Source of the DNA: an uncultured Clostridia bacterium | Lineage (GTDB): Bacteria > Bacillota > Clostridia > Christensenellales > Aristaeellaceae | Reading direction: 5' to 3' | Assembly: GCA_934647305.1 (NCBI GenBank) | Contig: CAKUFI010000032.1 | Span: 1 to 27,402 of the forward strand | Length of the DNA: 27,402 bases | In this document: positions 1-8,094 of the stretch, in pieces | Numbering within the stretch: position 1 is the first letter of the stretch | Layout: every line of letters starts with the position of its first letter | The notes under the pieces: generated by a model | Databases searched by the model: none | Seen by the model: only the letters and a program-made list of their open reading frames with translations | Told to the model about the DNA's origin: nothing | Translations under genes and position numbers: made by a program

Positions 1-35
1 CTCCAATATATGGTTCCCGGATTCGTGTTAGAATC

Positions 36-68
36 GGCGGTAGCAGCCGGGTGCAGGCTCAGCCTGCC
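36..68 (+). repeat. Dispersed palindromic repeat family A, copy 1
   Basis: The copy has the pattern GGCGGTAGCA, a short variable part, then GTGCAGGCTCAGCCTGCC. Its core GCAGGCT-C-AGCCTGC is a 7-bp hairpin. Three further copies lie at 231-262, 16168-16200 (inverted) and 17833-17865. It lies downstream of the minus-strand ABC operon. Confidence 0.7.
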
Positions 69-156
69 GGCCGGACAAACTTCGGTTGGGGTCTGGAGGA
101 GCGCGAAGCGAAGCGGAGCCTCCCCCAGCCCGCGGCGGGCAGCGCCCGCCCTTGAG

Positions 157-218
157 TTTTCCGGGGAAACCCGGAAAACCAAAGAATCCGGGAACTCTAA
201 TTTATGGTTCCCGGATTC
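157..218. terminator. Two tandem hairpins downstream of the ABC exporter operon
   Basis: The first hairpin has 9-bp arms, TTTTCCGGG (157-165) and CCCGGAAAA (170-178), closed by a GAAA tetraloop. On the minus strand its 3' arm ends in AAAA rather than a clear U-run. The second has 12-bp arms, GAATCCGGGAAC (184-195) and GTTCCCGGATTC (207-218). The 18 bases at 203-220 are repeated directly at 9-26. The position after the minus-strand operon suggests termination or transcript 3'-end protection; this is inferred. Confidence 0.45.
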
Positions 219-230
219 GTCGCCTGAACC

Positions 231-262
231 CGCGGCAGCAAGTGCGTGCAGGCTCAGCCTGC
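231..262 (+). repeat. Dispersed palindromic repeat family A, copy 2
   Basis: The sequence reads CGCGGCAGCAAGTGCG followed by TGCAGGCTCAGCCTGC, the same unit as at 36-68. It abuts the stop codon of the ABC exporter gene (TAG, 264-262 on the minus strand). Confidence 0.7.
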
Positions 263-2232
263 TAGTCGAGTTCCTTTTTGCCGGTGTACAGCTCGTAGTA
301 GCGGCCCTTGAGCGCGAGCAGATCGTCGTGGTCGCCGCGCTCGATGATTTCGCCATGTTCGAGCACCATAATGGCGTTGGCGTTGCGCACGGTGGAGAGC
401 CGGTGCGCGATGACGAAGGTGGTGCGGTTCTTCATCAGGTGATCCATGCCCTGCTCGATCATGCGCTCGGTGCGGGTATCGACCGAGCTGGTGGCCTCGT
501 CGAGCACCAGGATGGGCGCCTTGCTCAGCGCCGCGCGGGCGATATTGAGCAGCTGGCGCTGTCCCTGGGACAGGTTCGCGCCGTCGCCCTCGATCATGGT
601 GTCGTAGCCCTTGGCGAGCCGGGTGATGAACGGATGCGCGCTGACCATCTTGGCGGTCTCGATGACCTCCTCGTCGGTCGCGTCCAGCCGGCCGTAGCGG
701 ATGTTCTCCATCACGGTGCCGGTGAACAGGTGGGTATCCTGCAGCACCATGGCGATGTTCTCGCGCAGGTAATCGCGCTTGTAGTCCTTAATGTTCACCC
801 CGTCGATGGTGATCGTGCCCTTTTCCACGTCGTAGAAGCGATTGAGCAGGTTGGTGACAGTGGTCTTGCCCGCGCCGGTCGAGCCGACGAAGGCGATCTT
901 CTGGCCGGGCTTGGCGTAGAGCGAAATGTCCTTGAGAATCACCTTGTCCGGGTTGTAGCCGAAGGTCACATGATCGAGCACCACATTGCCCTGCAGCTGC
1001 GCGGGCGCGATCGCGCCGGGCTGATCCGGCTCCTCAGGCTGCGCGTCCATGACCGCGAACACGCGCTCCGCGCCGGCCAGCGCCGAGAAAATGGCGCTCA
1101 TCTGCATGGAGATCTGGTTGATGGGCATCGAGAACTGGCGGGAATAGTTGGCGAACACGGTCAGCGCGCCGGGCGTGAAGCCGCTGGTGCACATCATGAC
1201 GCCGCCCAGGCCCACGGTGATGGCGTAGCTGATCTGGCTGGTGTTGCCCATGACCGGCCCCATGATGCCGCCGAAGAACTGCGCCTTGAACTGCTTGTCG
1301 CGCATGTCGTCGTTGAGCAGCTCGAACTCCTGCACGCAGTCCTCTTCGTGGTTGAATACCTTGACCACCTTCTGGCCGGTGACGTTCTCCTCGATATAGC
1401 CGTTGACCGCGCCCAGAGCCGCCTGCTGGCCGCTGTAGTACTTGCGGGACAGGCCGGAGATCCACGCGCCGCCCTTGGCGAAGATCGGGATGAACGCGAT
1501 GGTCACCAGGGTCAGTATCCAGTTGGTGGTGATCATGAACACGAAGGTGCCGATCAGCGTAATCACGCCGGAGAAGATGCTGGTCAGCGAGTTGCTGAGC
1601 ATGGTGTCGATGTTATCGACGTCGTTGGTGTAGCGGGACATGACCTCGCCGGTGCTGTTGGAGTCAAAGTAGCGCACGGGCAGGCGCTGCATCTTGACGA
1701 ACAGGTCGTTTCGGATGCTCTCGATGGCGCTCTGCGACACGGTCATCATCAGCCGCGCCTGCAGGTAGGTCGCCGCCAGGCCGATCAGGTACACGCAGGC
1801 GAGCACCAGCACGCCCGAAAGCACATAGAAGGTGACCTTCTGCGCGGCGCCGGTCAGCAGCGAGGCGATAAACGGCGTGTCGGCCAGCGCGCCGATGATG
1901 CGGTCGGCGTTCTGCTCCATGGCGCTCATTTTGATTTCCGCCGCCGGGTTCACCGCCAGGGTAATCCGGTCGATAATCGGGGCCAGCAGGTAGGAGCCGC
2001 ACAGGCTGGCCACCGTCTGAAGCAGCATGCACAGCGCCACAAAAATCAGGCGCAGCTTATACCTGGCTACATACCTGAGCAGGCGCGCGATGGTTGCCCG
2101 CGCGTTCTTGGGCTTGCCGTGGCCGCCCCGCATGCCGGGGCCGCCGGGGCCGCGTCCGCCGGGGCCGCGTCCGCCCGGGCCTTTAGCCGTGCTGTTGTAC
2201 TGCTGCTGAAGTCTTTCCAGTGTGCGCGCCAT
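262..2232 (-). CDS. Heterodimeric ABC exporter subunit, catalytically competent half
   Basis: This 656-residue protein is a half-size ABC exporter: an N-terminal six-helix membrane domain (about residues 55-385) and a C-terminal nucleotide-binding domain. The domain carries Walker A GSTGAGKTT (450-458), signature LSQGQ (554-558), Walker B ILVLDE with the catalytic Glu (579) and the switch His610. The signature is non-standard (LSQGQ for LSGGQ), whereas the partner has VSGGQ but lacks the Glu and His. This is the reciprocal pattern of TM287/288- and BmrCD-type heterodimers with one degenerate ATP site. An unusual Gly-Pro-Arg-rich cytoplasmic tail precedes the first helix (about residues 18-38). 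The ATG at 2232 is chosen for the AAAGGAGG-type site before it. It begins one base after the partner's stop, so translation is probably coupled. It is likely a multidrug or peptide exporter; the substrate is unknown. Confidence 0.9.
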   Translation of the reverse strand: MARTLERLQQQYNSTAKGPGGRGPGGRGPGGPGMRGGHGKPKNARATIARLLRYVARYKLRLIFVALCMLLQTVASLCGSYLLAPIIDRITLAVNPAAEIKMSAMEQNADRIIGALADTPFIASLLTGAAQKVTFYVLSGVLVLACVYLIGLAATYLQARLMMTVSQSAIESIRNDLFVKMQRLPVRYFDSNSTGEVMSRYTNDVDNIDTMLSNSLTSIFSGVITLIGTFVFMITTNWILTLVTIAFIPIFAKGGAWISGLSRKYYSGQQAALGAVNGYIEENVTGQKVVKVFNHEEDCVQEFELLNDDMRDKQFKAQFFGGIMGPVMGNTSQISYAITVGLGGVMMCTSGFTPGALTVFANYSRQFSMPINQISMQMSAIFSALAGAERVFAVMDAQPEEPDQPGAIAPAQLQGNVVLDHVTFGYNPDKVILKDISLYAKPGQKIAFVGSTGAGKTTVTNLLNRFYDVEKGTITIDGVNIKDYKRDYLRENIAMVLQDTHLFTGTVMENIRYGRLDATDEEVIETAKMVSAHPFITRLAKGYDTMIEGDGANLSQGQRQLLNIARAALSKAPILVLDEATSSVDTRTERMIEQGMDHLMKNRTTFVIAHRLSTVRNANAIMVLEHGEIIERGDHDDLLALKGRYYELYTGKKELD

Positions 2233-2233
2233 C

Positions 2234-3970
2234 TTACGCCTCCTCCTTTCTGTCCGTCTGAGAGTAGTAGATCGCCTGATACTCGGCGTTGTTCGCCAGC
2301 AGCTCGTCGTGCGTGCCGATGCCGGTGATGCGGCCGTTGTCCATGACAATGATCTGATCGGCGTCCTTCACCGAAGAAATCCGCTGCGCGATGACGATCT
2401 TGGTCGAGTCGGCCAGCTCGTTTTTGAAGGCGTTCCGAATCTGCGCCTCGGTCGCGGTATCCACCGCGCTGGTCGAGTCGTCGAGGATCAGAATTTTCGG
2501 CTTCTTGAGCAGCGCACGGGCGATACACAGCCTCTGCTTCTGACCGCCGGACACGTTCGCGCCGCCCTGATCGATTTTGCTTTGATAGCCGTCCTGGAAG
2601 GCGGAGATGAACTTGTCGGCCTGCGCGCTGCGCGCGGCGGCGACGATCTCCTCCTGGGTGGCGTTCTCGTCGCCCCAGCGCAGGTTCTCCTCCACCGTGC
2701 CGGAGAACAGCACGTTCTTCTGCAGCACCATGCCCACGCCCTCGCGCAGGTTGTGCAGGCTGTAGTCCCTGACGTTTACGCCGTCCACCAGCACCTCGCC
2801 CGCGTCCGGGTCGTACAGGCGCGGTATCATCGACACGAGGGTGGACTTGCCGCAGCCGGTCGAGCCGATAATGCCCACCACCGAGCGCGGCCTGATGGTG
2901 AAGGACACGTCCTCAAGCACCCTGCCCTCGCTGTTCTTGTAGTAGCGGAAGGTGACGTGGCGGAACTCCACCCTGCCCTCCTTCACGGTCAGGCTCTTGT
3001 CCCGGGCGTCCTCGTCGCTGATGTCGGGCTGCTCGTCGAGCACCTCGGAAATACGCCTGAGCGAGGCCAGCGAGCGCGACGAAATCATCAGCAGGAAGGT
3101 CACCATCATCAGGGAGGACAGAATCTGCGTCACATAGGTCAGAAACGCCGACAGGTCGCCCACCGCCATGCCGCCGCCCAGCACGATCCTATGCCCCAGC
3201 AGCAGCACGGAGAGCGTCGTGCCGTACATGAACACCGTCGTCACCGGCTGCATGAAGATCATGACCCGTATCGCGCGCAGTCCGGCCGTCTTCAGGCTCC
3301 TGTTGGCCCTGCCGAACTTCTGCTCCTCGTGATCCTCGCGCACGAAGGACTTCACCACGCGCATGTTGGTGATGTTCTCCTGCACGACCGAGTTGAGCGC
3401 GTCGATTTTAGTCTGCATGGCCTGGAACCGGGGGAAGCCCACCCGGGTAATCAGGAACACCGACAGCAGCATCAGCGGCACCGACACCGCGAACACCACC
3501 GCCAGCGACGGCTTGATGGCGATCGCCATGATCAGCGCGCCGATCATCATGCCGGGCGCGCGCAGCGCCATGCGCAGCAGCATGTTCACGAAGTTCTGCA
3601 CCTGGGTCACGTCGTTGGTCAGTCGGGTAACCAGCGAGCCGGTGCTGAAATGGTCGATGTTGGCGAAGGAGAAGGTCTGGATCTTCCTGTACACATCCGC
3701 GCGGATGTCCGCGGCGAAGTTGACCGACGCCTTCGAGGCGAAGTAGGCCCCGCCCACGCCGCCCGCCATCATGAGCAGCGCGGTCAGGATCATCAAAAGG
3801 CTGGTGCCGACGCTGCCGCCGATGGTCAGCGTGCCCGCGTTGCCGCTGTTGATCACGCTGGAGAGCAGCTTGGGCAGCAGCACCTCGCCGATCACCTCCA
3901 CGATCATGCACAGCGGGCCGAGGATGAAATAGGTCTTGTACGGCTTCACGTATTTAAGCCACCGCTTCAC
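2234..3970 (-). CDS. Heterodimeric ABC exporter subunit, degenerate ATP-site half
   Basis: This 578-residue ABC exporter half has a membrane domain (about 10-300) and a nucleotide-binding domain. Walker A is GSTGCGKST (369-377) and the signature is VSGGQ (473-477). Walker B reads ILILDD, with Asp498 where the catalytic Glu belongs, and the switch His is Gln529 (IVIAQR). These losses mark the non-hydrolysing half of a heterodimer whose partner is encoded directly downstream. The start is taken as GTG at 3970, with AAAGGAG upstream. Its GTGA overlaps the stop of the MarR gene by four bases, indicating translational coupling. The three genes form one operon, so the MarR protein probably controls the pump. 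Confidence 0.9.
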   Translation of the reverse strand: MKRWLKYVKPYKTYFILGPLCMIVEVIGEVLLPKLLSSVINSGNAGTLTIGGSVGTSLLMILTALLMMAGGVGGAYFASKASVNFAADIRADVYRKIQTFSFANIDHFSTGSLVTRLTNDVTQVQNFVNMLLRMALRAPGMMIGALIMAIAIKPSLAVVFAVSVPLMLLSVFLITRVGFPRFQAMQTKIDALNSVVQENITNMRVVKSFVREDHEEQKFGRANRSLKTAGLRAIRVMIFMQPVTTVFMYGTTLSVLLLGHRIVLGGGMAVGDLSAFLTYVTQILSSLMMVTFLLMISSRSLASLRRISEVLDEQPDISDEDARDKSLTVKEGRVEFRHVTFRYYKNSEGRVLEDVSFTIRPRSVVGIIGSTGCGKSTLVSMIPRLYDPDAGEVLVDGVNVRDYSLHNLREGVGMVLQKNVLFSGTVEENLRWGDENATQEEIVAAARSAQADKFISAFQDGYQSKIDQGGANVSGGQKQRLCIARALLKKPKILILDDSTSAVDTATEAQIRNAFKNELADSTKIVIAQRISSVKDADQIIVMDNGRITGIGTHDELLANNAEYQAIYYSQTDRKEEA

Positions 3971-4470
3971 GTTTCGTCCACTCCTTTTGTCTGAGAGTCC
4001 CGCTCGTTCAGGCTCTCCTCGTATCGATTCAGGTTCTCCATGATTTTGCCCAGGGTGTCGCACAGCGCCTGGATTTCGTCCTCGCGCAGGCCCCTGAACA
4101 TGGCCCGCTCGATCTCTTCAAAATAGCTGCGCGACTGCTGCACGATCTGCATGCCCGCGGGCGTAATGCTGATCTGGTTGCGCCGGTTGTCGCTGTCGCA
4201 GCCGGTCTTTTCGATGTATCCGCCCTGCGCCAGCTTCTTGATCGTCGCCGCCACCGAGGCCTGGCTCATATTCATGTTCTCGGCGATTTCCTTCTGGGCG
4301 GGAATCTTGCCCGTGCGCGACAGGTACATCAGCATCCAGTGCTGGCTGTTGTGCACGCCCAGTCCGCTCAGCCGCTTCTCCACGACCCGGTGGTGCAGCC
4401 GCGAGTCGCAGATCAGCACGCCCACCGCCCGGTGCGCGAGCGTGACCTTCATCTCTTTTCCGTCCATCAT
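3967..4470 (-). CDS. MarR-family transcriptional regulator of the ABC exporter operon
   Basis: The 167-residue protein has the MarR fold: a dimerisation helix (about 10-40), a winged helix-turn-helix (about 55-115, with the recognition segment around NMNMSQASVAATIKKL and the wing around DSDNRRNQISIT) and C-terminal helices. The ATG at 4470 follows an AAAGGAG site. The gene heads the operon with the two exporter subunits, a common arrangement in which a MarR repressor senses a toxic ligand and releases its own promoter. That role is inferred from context. A second in-frame ATG directly follows the first. Confidence 0.9.
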   Translation of the reverse strand: MMDGKEMKVTLAHRAVGVLICDSRLHHRVVEKRLSGLGVHNSQHWMLMYLSRTGKIPAQKEIAENMNMSQASVAATIKKLAQGGYIEKTGCDSDNRRNQISITPAGMQIVQQSRSYFEEIERAMFRGLREDEIQALCDTLGKIMENLNRYEESLNERDSQTKGVDET

Positions 4471-4495
4471 GCGCTCCTTTCCTTTAATAATTAGC

Positions 4496-4548
4496 TAGTT
4501 GATCATTAGGACGTTGACTATTATATCATCGGCCGTCCCTCCTGTCAA
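4496..4548 (-). promoter_or_regulatory. Promoter of the marR-ABC operon with likely operator
   Basis: On the minus strand TTGACA (4548-4543) is separated by exactly 17 bases from TATAAT (4525-4520). The downstream stretch, between the -10 box and the MarR start, is AT-rich. It holds two GTTGA motifs in the same orientation (starting at 4499 and 4513) and a TGATCA palindrome. These are plausible MarR binding half-sites for autoregulation, although no single long dyad is clear. Confidence 0.75.
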
Positions 4549-4634
4549 TGTCGTTTTTCAGTACGTCTGTGTAAATTCCCTGTTCTCTCCCCCACTTTCT
4601 CTTCATAGGCTTGTGGAGAAAAGGAGGGATTCCC

Positions 4635-4994
4635 GTGAAGCATCAAACATCCGTATCGCTTCTGACAATCGCCTGCCTGCTCCCCGCGCGCGCCCTGGCC
4701 GAGGAAGTCGCCGCCGCCCCGCCGCAGAGCCTGTTTTCCTGGGGCGAGTTGGGTACGCTGGCGGGGGCAACCGCCGCCACGCTGCTCATCGTGCAGTTCG
4801 CCAAGCTCCCGCTCGACAGGGTCTGGAAGATCCCCACCCGCCTGCTCGTGCTGGTCGTCGCCTTTCTGATCCTGCTCTTCGCCCAGATCTTCACCGCCGG
4901 CCTGTCTCCCGAGTCGCTGCCTCTGATCGTGCTCAATTCCTTCCTGGTCGCGGCCGCCGCCATGGGCGCGTACGAGGTCGCGCAGCGGTCGTGA
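4635..4994 (+). CDS. Small membrane protein with signal peptide, function unknown
   Basis: The 119-residue protein begins at a GTG preceded by AAAAGGAGGG at good spacing. A TTG further upstream at 4611 is less likely. The N-terminus looks like a signal peptide ending near ALAEEVAAAP. Two hydrophobic segments follow, about residues 35-55 and 67-90, plus a weakly hydrophobic C-terminal helix. The size and hairpin topology resemble holin-like proteins, but no family is recognised and there is no adjacent lysin. It is divergent from the marR operon and 136 bases upstream of a secreted peptidoglycan-binding protein. Confidence 0.7.
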   Translation: MKHQTSVSLLTIACLLPARALAEEVAAAPPQSLFSWGELGTLAGATAATLLIVQFAKLPLDRVWKIPTRLLVLVVAFLILLFAQIFTAGLSPESLPLIVLNSFLVAAAAMGAYEVAQRS

Positions 4995-5012
4995 GCATGT
5001 GTTTACCTATTA

Positions 5013-5018
5013 TATAAT
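5013..5018 (+). promoter_or_regulatory. Candidate -10 box for the secreted repeat protein gene
   Basis: TATAAT lies about 110 bases upstream of the next gene start. No good -35 hexamer is seen at 16-18 bases, so this is a weak call. Confidence 0.35.
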
Positions 5019-5130
5019 GGTTTGAAGCGACACGAAGCGGCCTTTTTCAAAAATCCTTTGGAAAAACTGTCTTTTTCAGGAACCAACGCACAGACCCCCT
5101 CGTCAAAGGAACGAAGGATGGTGAAGAAGG

Positions 5131-7548
5131 ATGAAAAAGCTTACCAAGTACCTGTCTCTCATTCTGGCAGTCATTCTTTCGCTGACCAGTCTGAGCGGCG
5201 CTGTCGCCGAGGAGATCGGCGATCAGATCACCTTTGCGTATTATGTCAACGACGGCCTGCTCTGCCAGCTCGGCGTGGAGGGTGAAAGCACCCGCCCCGC
5301 GACGAAGATCGTGGCCCAGCTGGACCAGGCGACCGTCTACTACTGGATGGCTCCCGCGGAAGGCGAGACGGCCGGCCGGCTGTACGTCGACTCTTTCCTG
5401 AGCAGCAACTCGGAGCCCACCCTGATTTCCGATCAGGTGTACGGCGAGCCGGTGTACGTTCAGAAGGACTCGAAGATCTACTTCCTGGATGCGTCTGACT
5501 CCCGCCTGCTCAAGGCGGTTCAGGTCGCGCCCTATCAGTTCAACATCGCCGCGGGCGACGTGGCGACCCTGCCCTTCGCGGACACGACCCTGAGCGACTC
5601 GCTCGAGGGCCTGCACGTGGAGCGCGAAATCGCCGCGGGCCTGTACGTCAACCGCATCTTCGACCCGGCGACCGGCACGCTGGTTTCCAGCACGCTCGAT
5701 CCCGAGGCCGAGTATCACCTGTTCGGCACGTTCGAGACCCAGCAGAAGGACGGCAGCGGCCTGCAGCTGCGTGCCGAGGCCAGCGAGACCTGGCGCCTGC
5801 TGAGCGACAAGCTGGCCGATTGCCAGGCCTCTGACGGCCGCGACCTGTACTACGGCGTGTACGACGAGACCACCGGCCAGACCACGGTGTATTCCTACAA
5901 CGTGGACACCATGCAGATTGCCGCGCTGGCTGTCGTGCCCGCGATGGTCGAGCGCATGGTCGCCTACGGCAATGTCGTTGCGATGCTGTCGGATACCGGC
6001 GTGCTGCGCCTGGTCGACAAGACCACCGGCGTGGTCACCGAGCGCGGCGACTACAGCCAGGTGACTCTGCCCAACGATACCGCCGCGGTCACTCAGTTTG
6101 ACCTGAGCCTGGCGGGCAACTACGTGCTGGTGTACGGCCTGCGCGCCGACAACGGCCTTTCCGAGGTCATCGAGATGGTCGAGCTGCCGGCGGTCAATCC
6201 GACCACCGAGCCCATGCCCACTGTGACCATTGTGCCCACCGCGACCCCGGCCCCCACGGCAACCGCCGCCCCCACCGCCACCCCCAACCCCTACCCGACC
6301 CTGCAGAACGGCTCCCGCGGCGAAGCGGTGACCAGGCTCCAGAAGCGCCTGAACGAGCTGGGCTTCTCCTGCGGCAAGGCGGACGGCGTATTCGGCGAAA
6401 AGACTCGCGTCGCCCTGCTCTACTTCCAGGATCAGACCGGCCTGCGCCAGGACGGCATTGCCGGCGCGGCGGTCCAGAAGAAGCTGTACGCCTCCGACGC
6501 GCCCGAGTACGTCAAGTACGTCGAGAAATCCCGCGGCGACGCCGGCATTCGCGTGCAGGATCTGCAGAACCGCCTGCGCGAGCTGGGCTACCTGGCCGAC
6601 GCGGCCGACGGCGAGTTTGGCCGCCGCACTCAGGACGCCGTGAAGCTGTTCCAGGAGGAATGCGGCCTGCGCGTGACCGGTAAGGCCACCGTGGCCACCC
6701 TGCGCGAGCTGTTCGCCTCCGACGCGCCCATCTGCAGCACCTACATCACCCTGCAGCGCGGCGACTCGGGCAAGCGCGTCAGCGAGCTGAACAAGCGCTT
6801 GGTTGAGCTGGGCTACCTGACCAAGGAGAGCAGCCGCTACAGCAAGGACACCGAGGAAGCCGTCAAGTGGTTCCAGAGCGTCAACAACCTGACTGTCAGC
6901 GGCGTGGCCGATACGACCACTCTGAAGGCGATCTTTGCTTCCGGCGCGATCGTGGCTCCCACTGCCACCCCGACCGCCGAGCCCACGGCGACCCCCGAGC
7001 CCACCGCGACTGCCGAGCCCACTGAGGCGCCCACGACCGAGCCCACTGAAGCCCCGACTGAGGCTCCTACCGAAGCGCCCACCGAGGCCCCGACTGAGGC
7101 TCCCACCGAAGCGCCCACGACCGAGCCCACCGAGGCCCCGACTGAGGCTCCTACCGAAGCGCCCACCGACGCTCCCACTGACGAACCCACGACCGAGCCT
7201 GAACCCACCGCCGAGCCTACTGCGACTCCCGCGCCGGTTCAGTGGGTCGTGACTAGGGATCAGCTCAAGGTGCTGGTCGACCTGCTCAACAAGCAGTACC
7301 CGGCCGACCCCGCGACCTACACCGAGGACAACGCGGCCAAGTGGCTGCAGCAGCAGCTGGTCAAGCTGACCTACCTGCCCACCGACTTCACGATCAACAG
7401 CGTCTATGACCAGACCACCCGCGATGCGGTCAAGGCCCTTCAGAAGAAGGAGCTCACCGACACAAGTGCCTACACGGACGCGACCTGGGGCATCGTGGAT
7501 GAGGCGACCTTCAACAAGATCGTCGAGCTGATCGACAAGCTGGGTTAA
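5131..7548 (+). CDS. Secreted protein with peptidoglycan-binding repeats and Thr/Glu/Ala/Pro-rich linker
   Basis: This 805-residue protein starts with a clear signal peptide (MKKLTKYLSLILAVILSL, cleavage near AVAEE). Residues about 27-360 form a beta-rich domain of unknown function. A short Pro/Thr linker leads into three PG_binding_1-type repeats, at about 391-455, 464-530 and 541-607. They share a pattern of leucine-rich RLxELGY, DGxFGxxT and a terminal ASDAP-like motif. A long linker of TEAP and TEP units (about 610-705) precedes a final domain with a degenerate fourth repeat (YDQTTRDAVKALQ). No catalytic domain is recognised, so it may anchor to the wall non-covalently or form a scaffold. 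An AAGAAGG site precedes the ATG, and a strong terminator follows. A minus-strand lipoprotein (17905-20583) has the same repeat type. Confidence 0.85.
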   Translation: MKKLTKYLSLILAVILSLTSLSGAVAEEIGDQITFAYYVNDGLLCQLGVEGESTRPATKIVAQLDQATVYYWMAPAEGETAGRLYVDSFLSSNSEPTLISDQVYGEPVYVQKDSKIYFLDASDSRLLKAVQVAPYQFNIAAGDVATLPFADTTLSDSLEGLHVEREIAAGLYVNRIFDPATGTLVSSTLDPEAEYHLFGTFETQQKDGSGLQLRAEASETWRLLSDKLADCQASDGRDLYYGVYDETTGQTTVYSYNVDTMQIAALAVVPAMVERMVAYGNVVAMLSDTGVLRLVDKTTGVVTERGDYSQVTLPNDTAAVTQFDLSLAGNYVLVYGLRADNGLSEVIEMVELPAVNPTTEPMPTVTIVPTATPAPTATAAPTATPNPYPTLQNGSRGEAVTRLQKRLNELGFSCGKADGVFGEKTRVALLYFQDQTGLRQDGIAGAAVQKKLYASDAPEYVKYVEKSRGDAGIRVQDLQNRLRELGYLADAADGEFGRRTQDAVKLFQEECGLRVTGKATVATLRELFASDAPICSTYITLQRGDSGKRVSELNKRLVELGYLTKESSRYSKDTEEAVKWFQSVNNLTVSGVADTTTLKAIFASGAIVAPTATPTAEPTATPEPTATAEPTEAPTTEPTEAPTEAPTEAPTEAPTEAPTEAPTTEPTEAPTEAPTEAPTDAPTDEPTTEPEPTAEPTATPAPVQWVVTRDQLKVLVDLLNKQYPADPATYTEDNAAKWLQQQLVKLTYLPTDFTINSVYDQTTRDAVKALQKKELTDTSAYTDATWGIVDEATFNKIVELIDKLG
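6970..7200 (+). repeat. In-frame coding repeat (Thr-Glu-Ala-Pro linker)
   Basis: Tandem 12-base units of the form ACCGAGGCGCCC, with mostly synonymous variation, encode the TEAP linker of the secreted protein. Such repeats can expand or contract by slippage or recombination without loss of frame. Confidence 0.8.
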
Positions 7549-7558
7549 CCCGCACAAT

Positions 7559-7601
7559 TCGCCTGCGAAGAGGCCAAGCGCTTCTTCGCAGGCGCTTTTT
7601 T
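7559..7601 (+). terminator. Intrinsic terminator of the secreted repeat protein gene
   Basis: A GCCTGCGAAG stem pairs with CTTCGCAGGC and is followed by a T-rich run (CTTTTTT). Confidence 0.9.
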
Positions 7602-7614
7602 GTGCCGCAGCGCG

Positions 7615-7643
7615 TTGACTTTCCGCGGAAAAGATGCTATAAT
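7615..7643 (+). promoter_or_regulatory. Consensus promoter of tRNA-Leu
   Basis: TTGACT (7615-7620), a 17-base spacer and TATAAT (7638-7643) lie 10 bases before the mature tRNA 5' end. This is a near-perfect sigma-A promoter. Confidence 0.92.
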
Positions 7644-7653
7644 AGAACAGCTT

Positions 7654-7969
7654 GCTGATGTGGTGGAATGGCAGACACAGGGGACTTTGGCGCGGCCCTC
7701 AGAGGCCGCCGCGGAGCACCGCACGGGGAAACCCTGCGCGTGAATGCCGGCTAATTCGGCGAACCTCCCTCGCGGACAACGCCGAGCTAAGTCAATGGCT
7801 CCCATTGTAAACGTGTAGAGACTATACACCGGCCGCCTACCCCCGGTCTCCCCGGGCATGGCGAAGACATAGTCCAGACCGCAACGCCCTCGCGGCTATG
7901 GCGACATAGTGCGGCAGGAAAATCCCTTGCCCTTTCGGCGTGTGGGTTCGAGTCCCACCATCAGCACCA
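7654..7969 (+). tRNA. tRNA-Leu(UAA), split by a group I intron
   Basis: The exons are 7654-7687 and 7919-7969; spliced they give an 85-nt class II tRNA with encoded CCA. The acceptor stem GCTGATG pairs with CATCAGC and the T arm is GTGGG-TTCGAGT-CCCAC. The variable arm is long, as expected for leucine. The anticodon stem GGGGA pairs with TCCCT around a loop reading CTTAAAA, giving UAA when the exons are joined after U34. The insertion point between the first and second anticodon bases is that of the classic tRNA-Leu(UAA) group I intron of cyanobacteria and plastids. The gene cannot give a functional tRNA without splicing. Confidence 0.93.
7688..7918 (+). ncRNA. Group I self-splicing intron in the tRNA-Leu anticodon loop
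   Basis: The 231-nt intron follows a U at the 5' splice site and ends in G (7918). Core elements are visible in order: a P-like segment GGGGAAACCCTG (about 7725-7736), a Q-like segment GACAACGCCGAGCTAAG (about 7775-7791), R with GTAGAGACTA (7815-7824) and S with AAGACATAGTCC (7864-7875). GACTA (7820-7824) pairs with TAGTC (7870-7874) to form P7. GAGGCC at 7702-7707 can act as internal guide sequence, pairing with the exon end and giving the required U-G pair. No reading frame for a homing endonuclease is present, and the size fits a minimal, IC3-like intron. Subgroup is inferred by analogy. Confidence 0.9.
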
Positions 7970-7971
7970 AC

Positions 7972-8014
7972 AAAGGACGCAGATATTGATACAATGTCTG
8001 CGTCCTTTATTTTG
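7972..8014 (+). terminator. Intrinsic terminator of tRNA-Leu
   Basis: AAAGGACGCAGA (7972-7983) pairs perfectly with TCTGCGTCCTTT (7997-8008), followed by a T-rich tract. Confidence 0.9.
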
Positions 8015-8094
8015 CCTGAAAAGTCCTTATTTACTGGGCTTTTCGGGCTTTTTCATGTTTGGGAGCGTTTCAAAGTGCGGGCTGATTTGGTACA

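Noticed and set aside
10..2328. Long plus-strand open frame opposite the ABC exporter genes
   Set aside because: It is antisense to a gene with all ABC motifs. High GC removes stop codons from the opposite strand, and the product is Ala/Arg/His-rich with no domain. The same applies at 2222-3994, 11441-13171, 14351-15238 and 21382-22626.
6837..7208. Minus-strand frame with Gly-Ala-Ser-Val repeats
   Set aside because: It is the reverse reading of the TEAP linker codons.
5047..7557. Long minus-strand frame opposite the secreted repeat protein
   Set aside because: The product is Gly/Arg/Val-rich low-complexity sequence mirroring the plus-strand repeats; the plus strand has a signal peptide, ribosome site and terminator.
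7545..7859. Minus-strand frame over the tRNA-Leu region
   Set aside because: It crosses the tRNA promoter, exon and intron and has no ribosome site.
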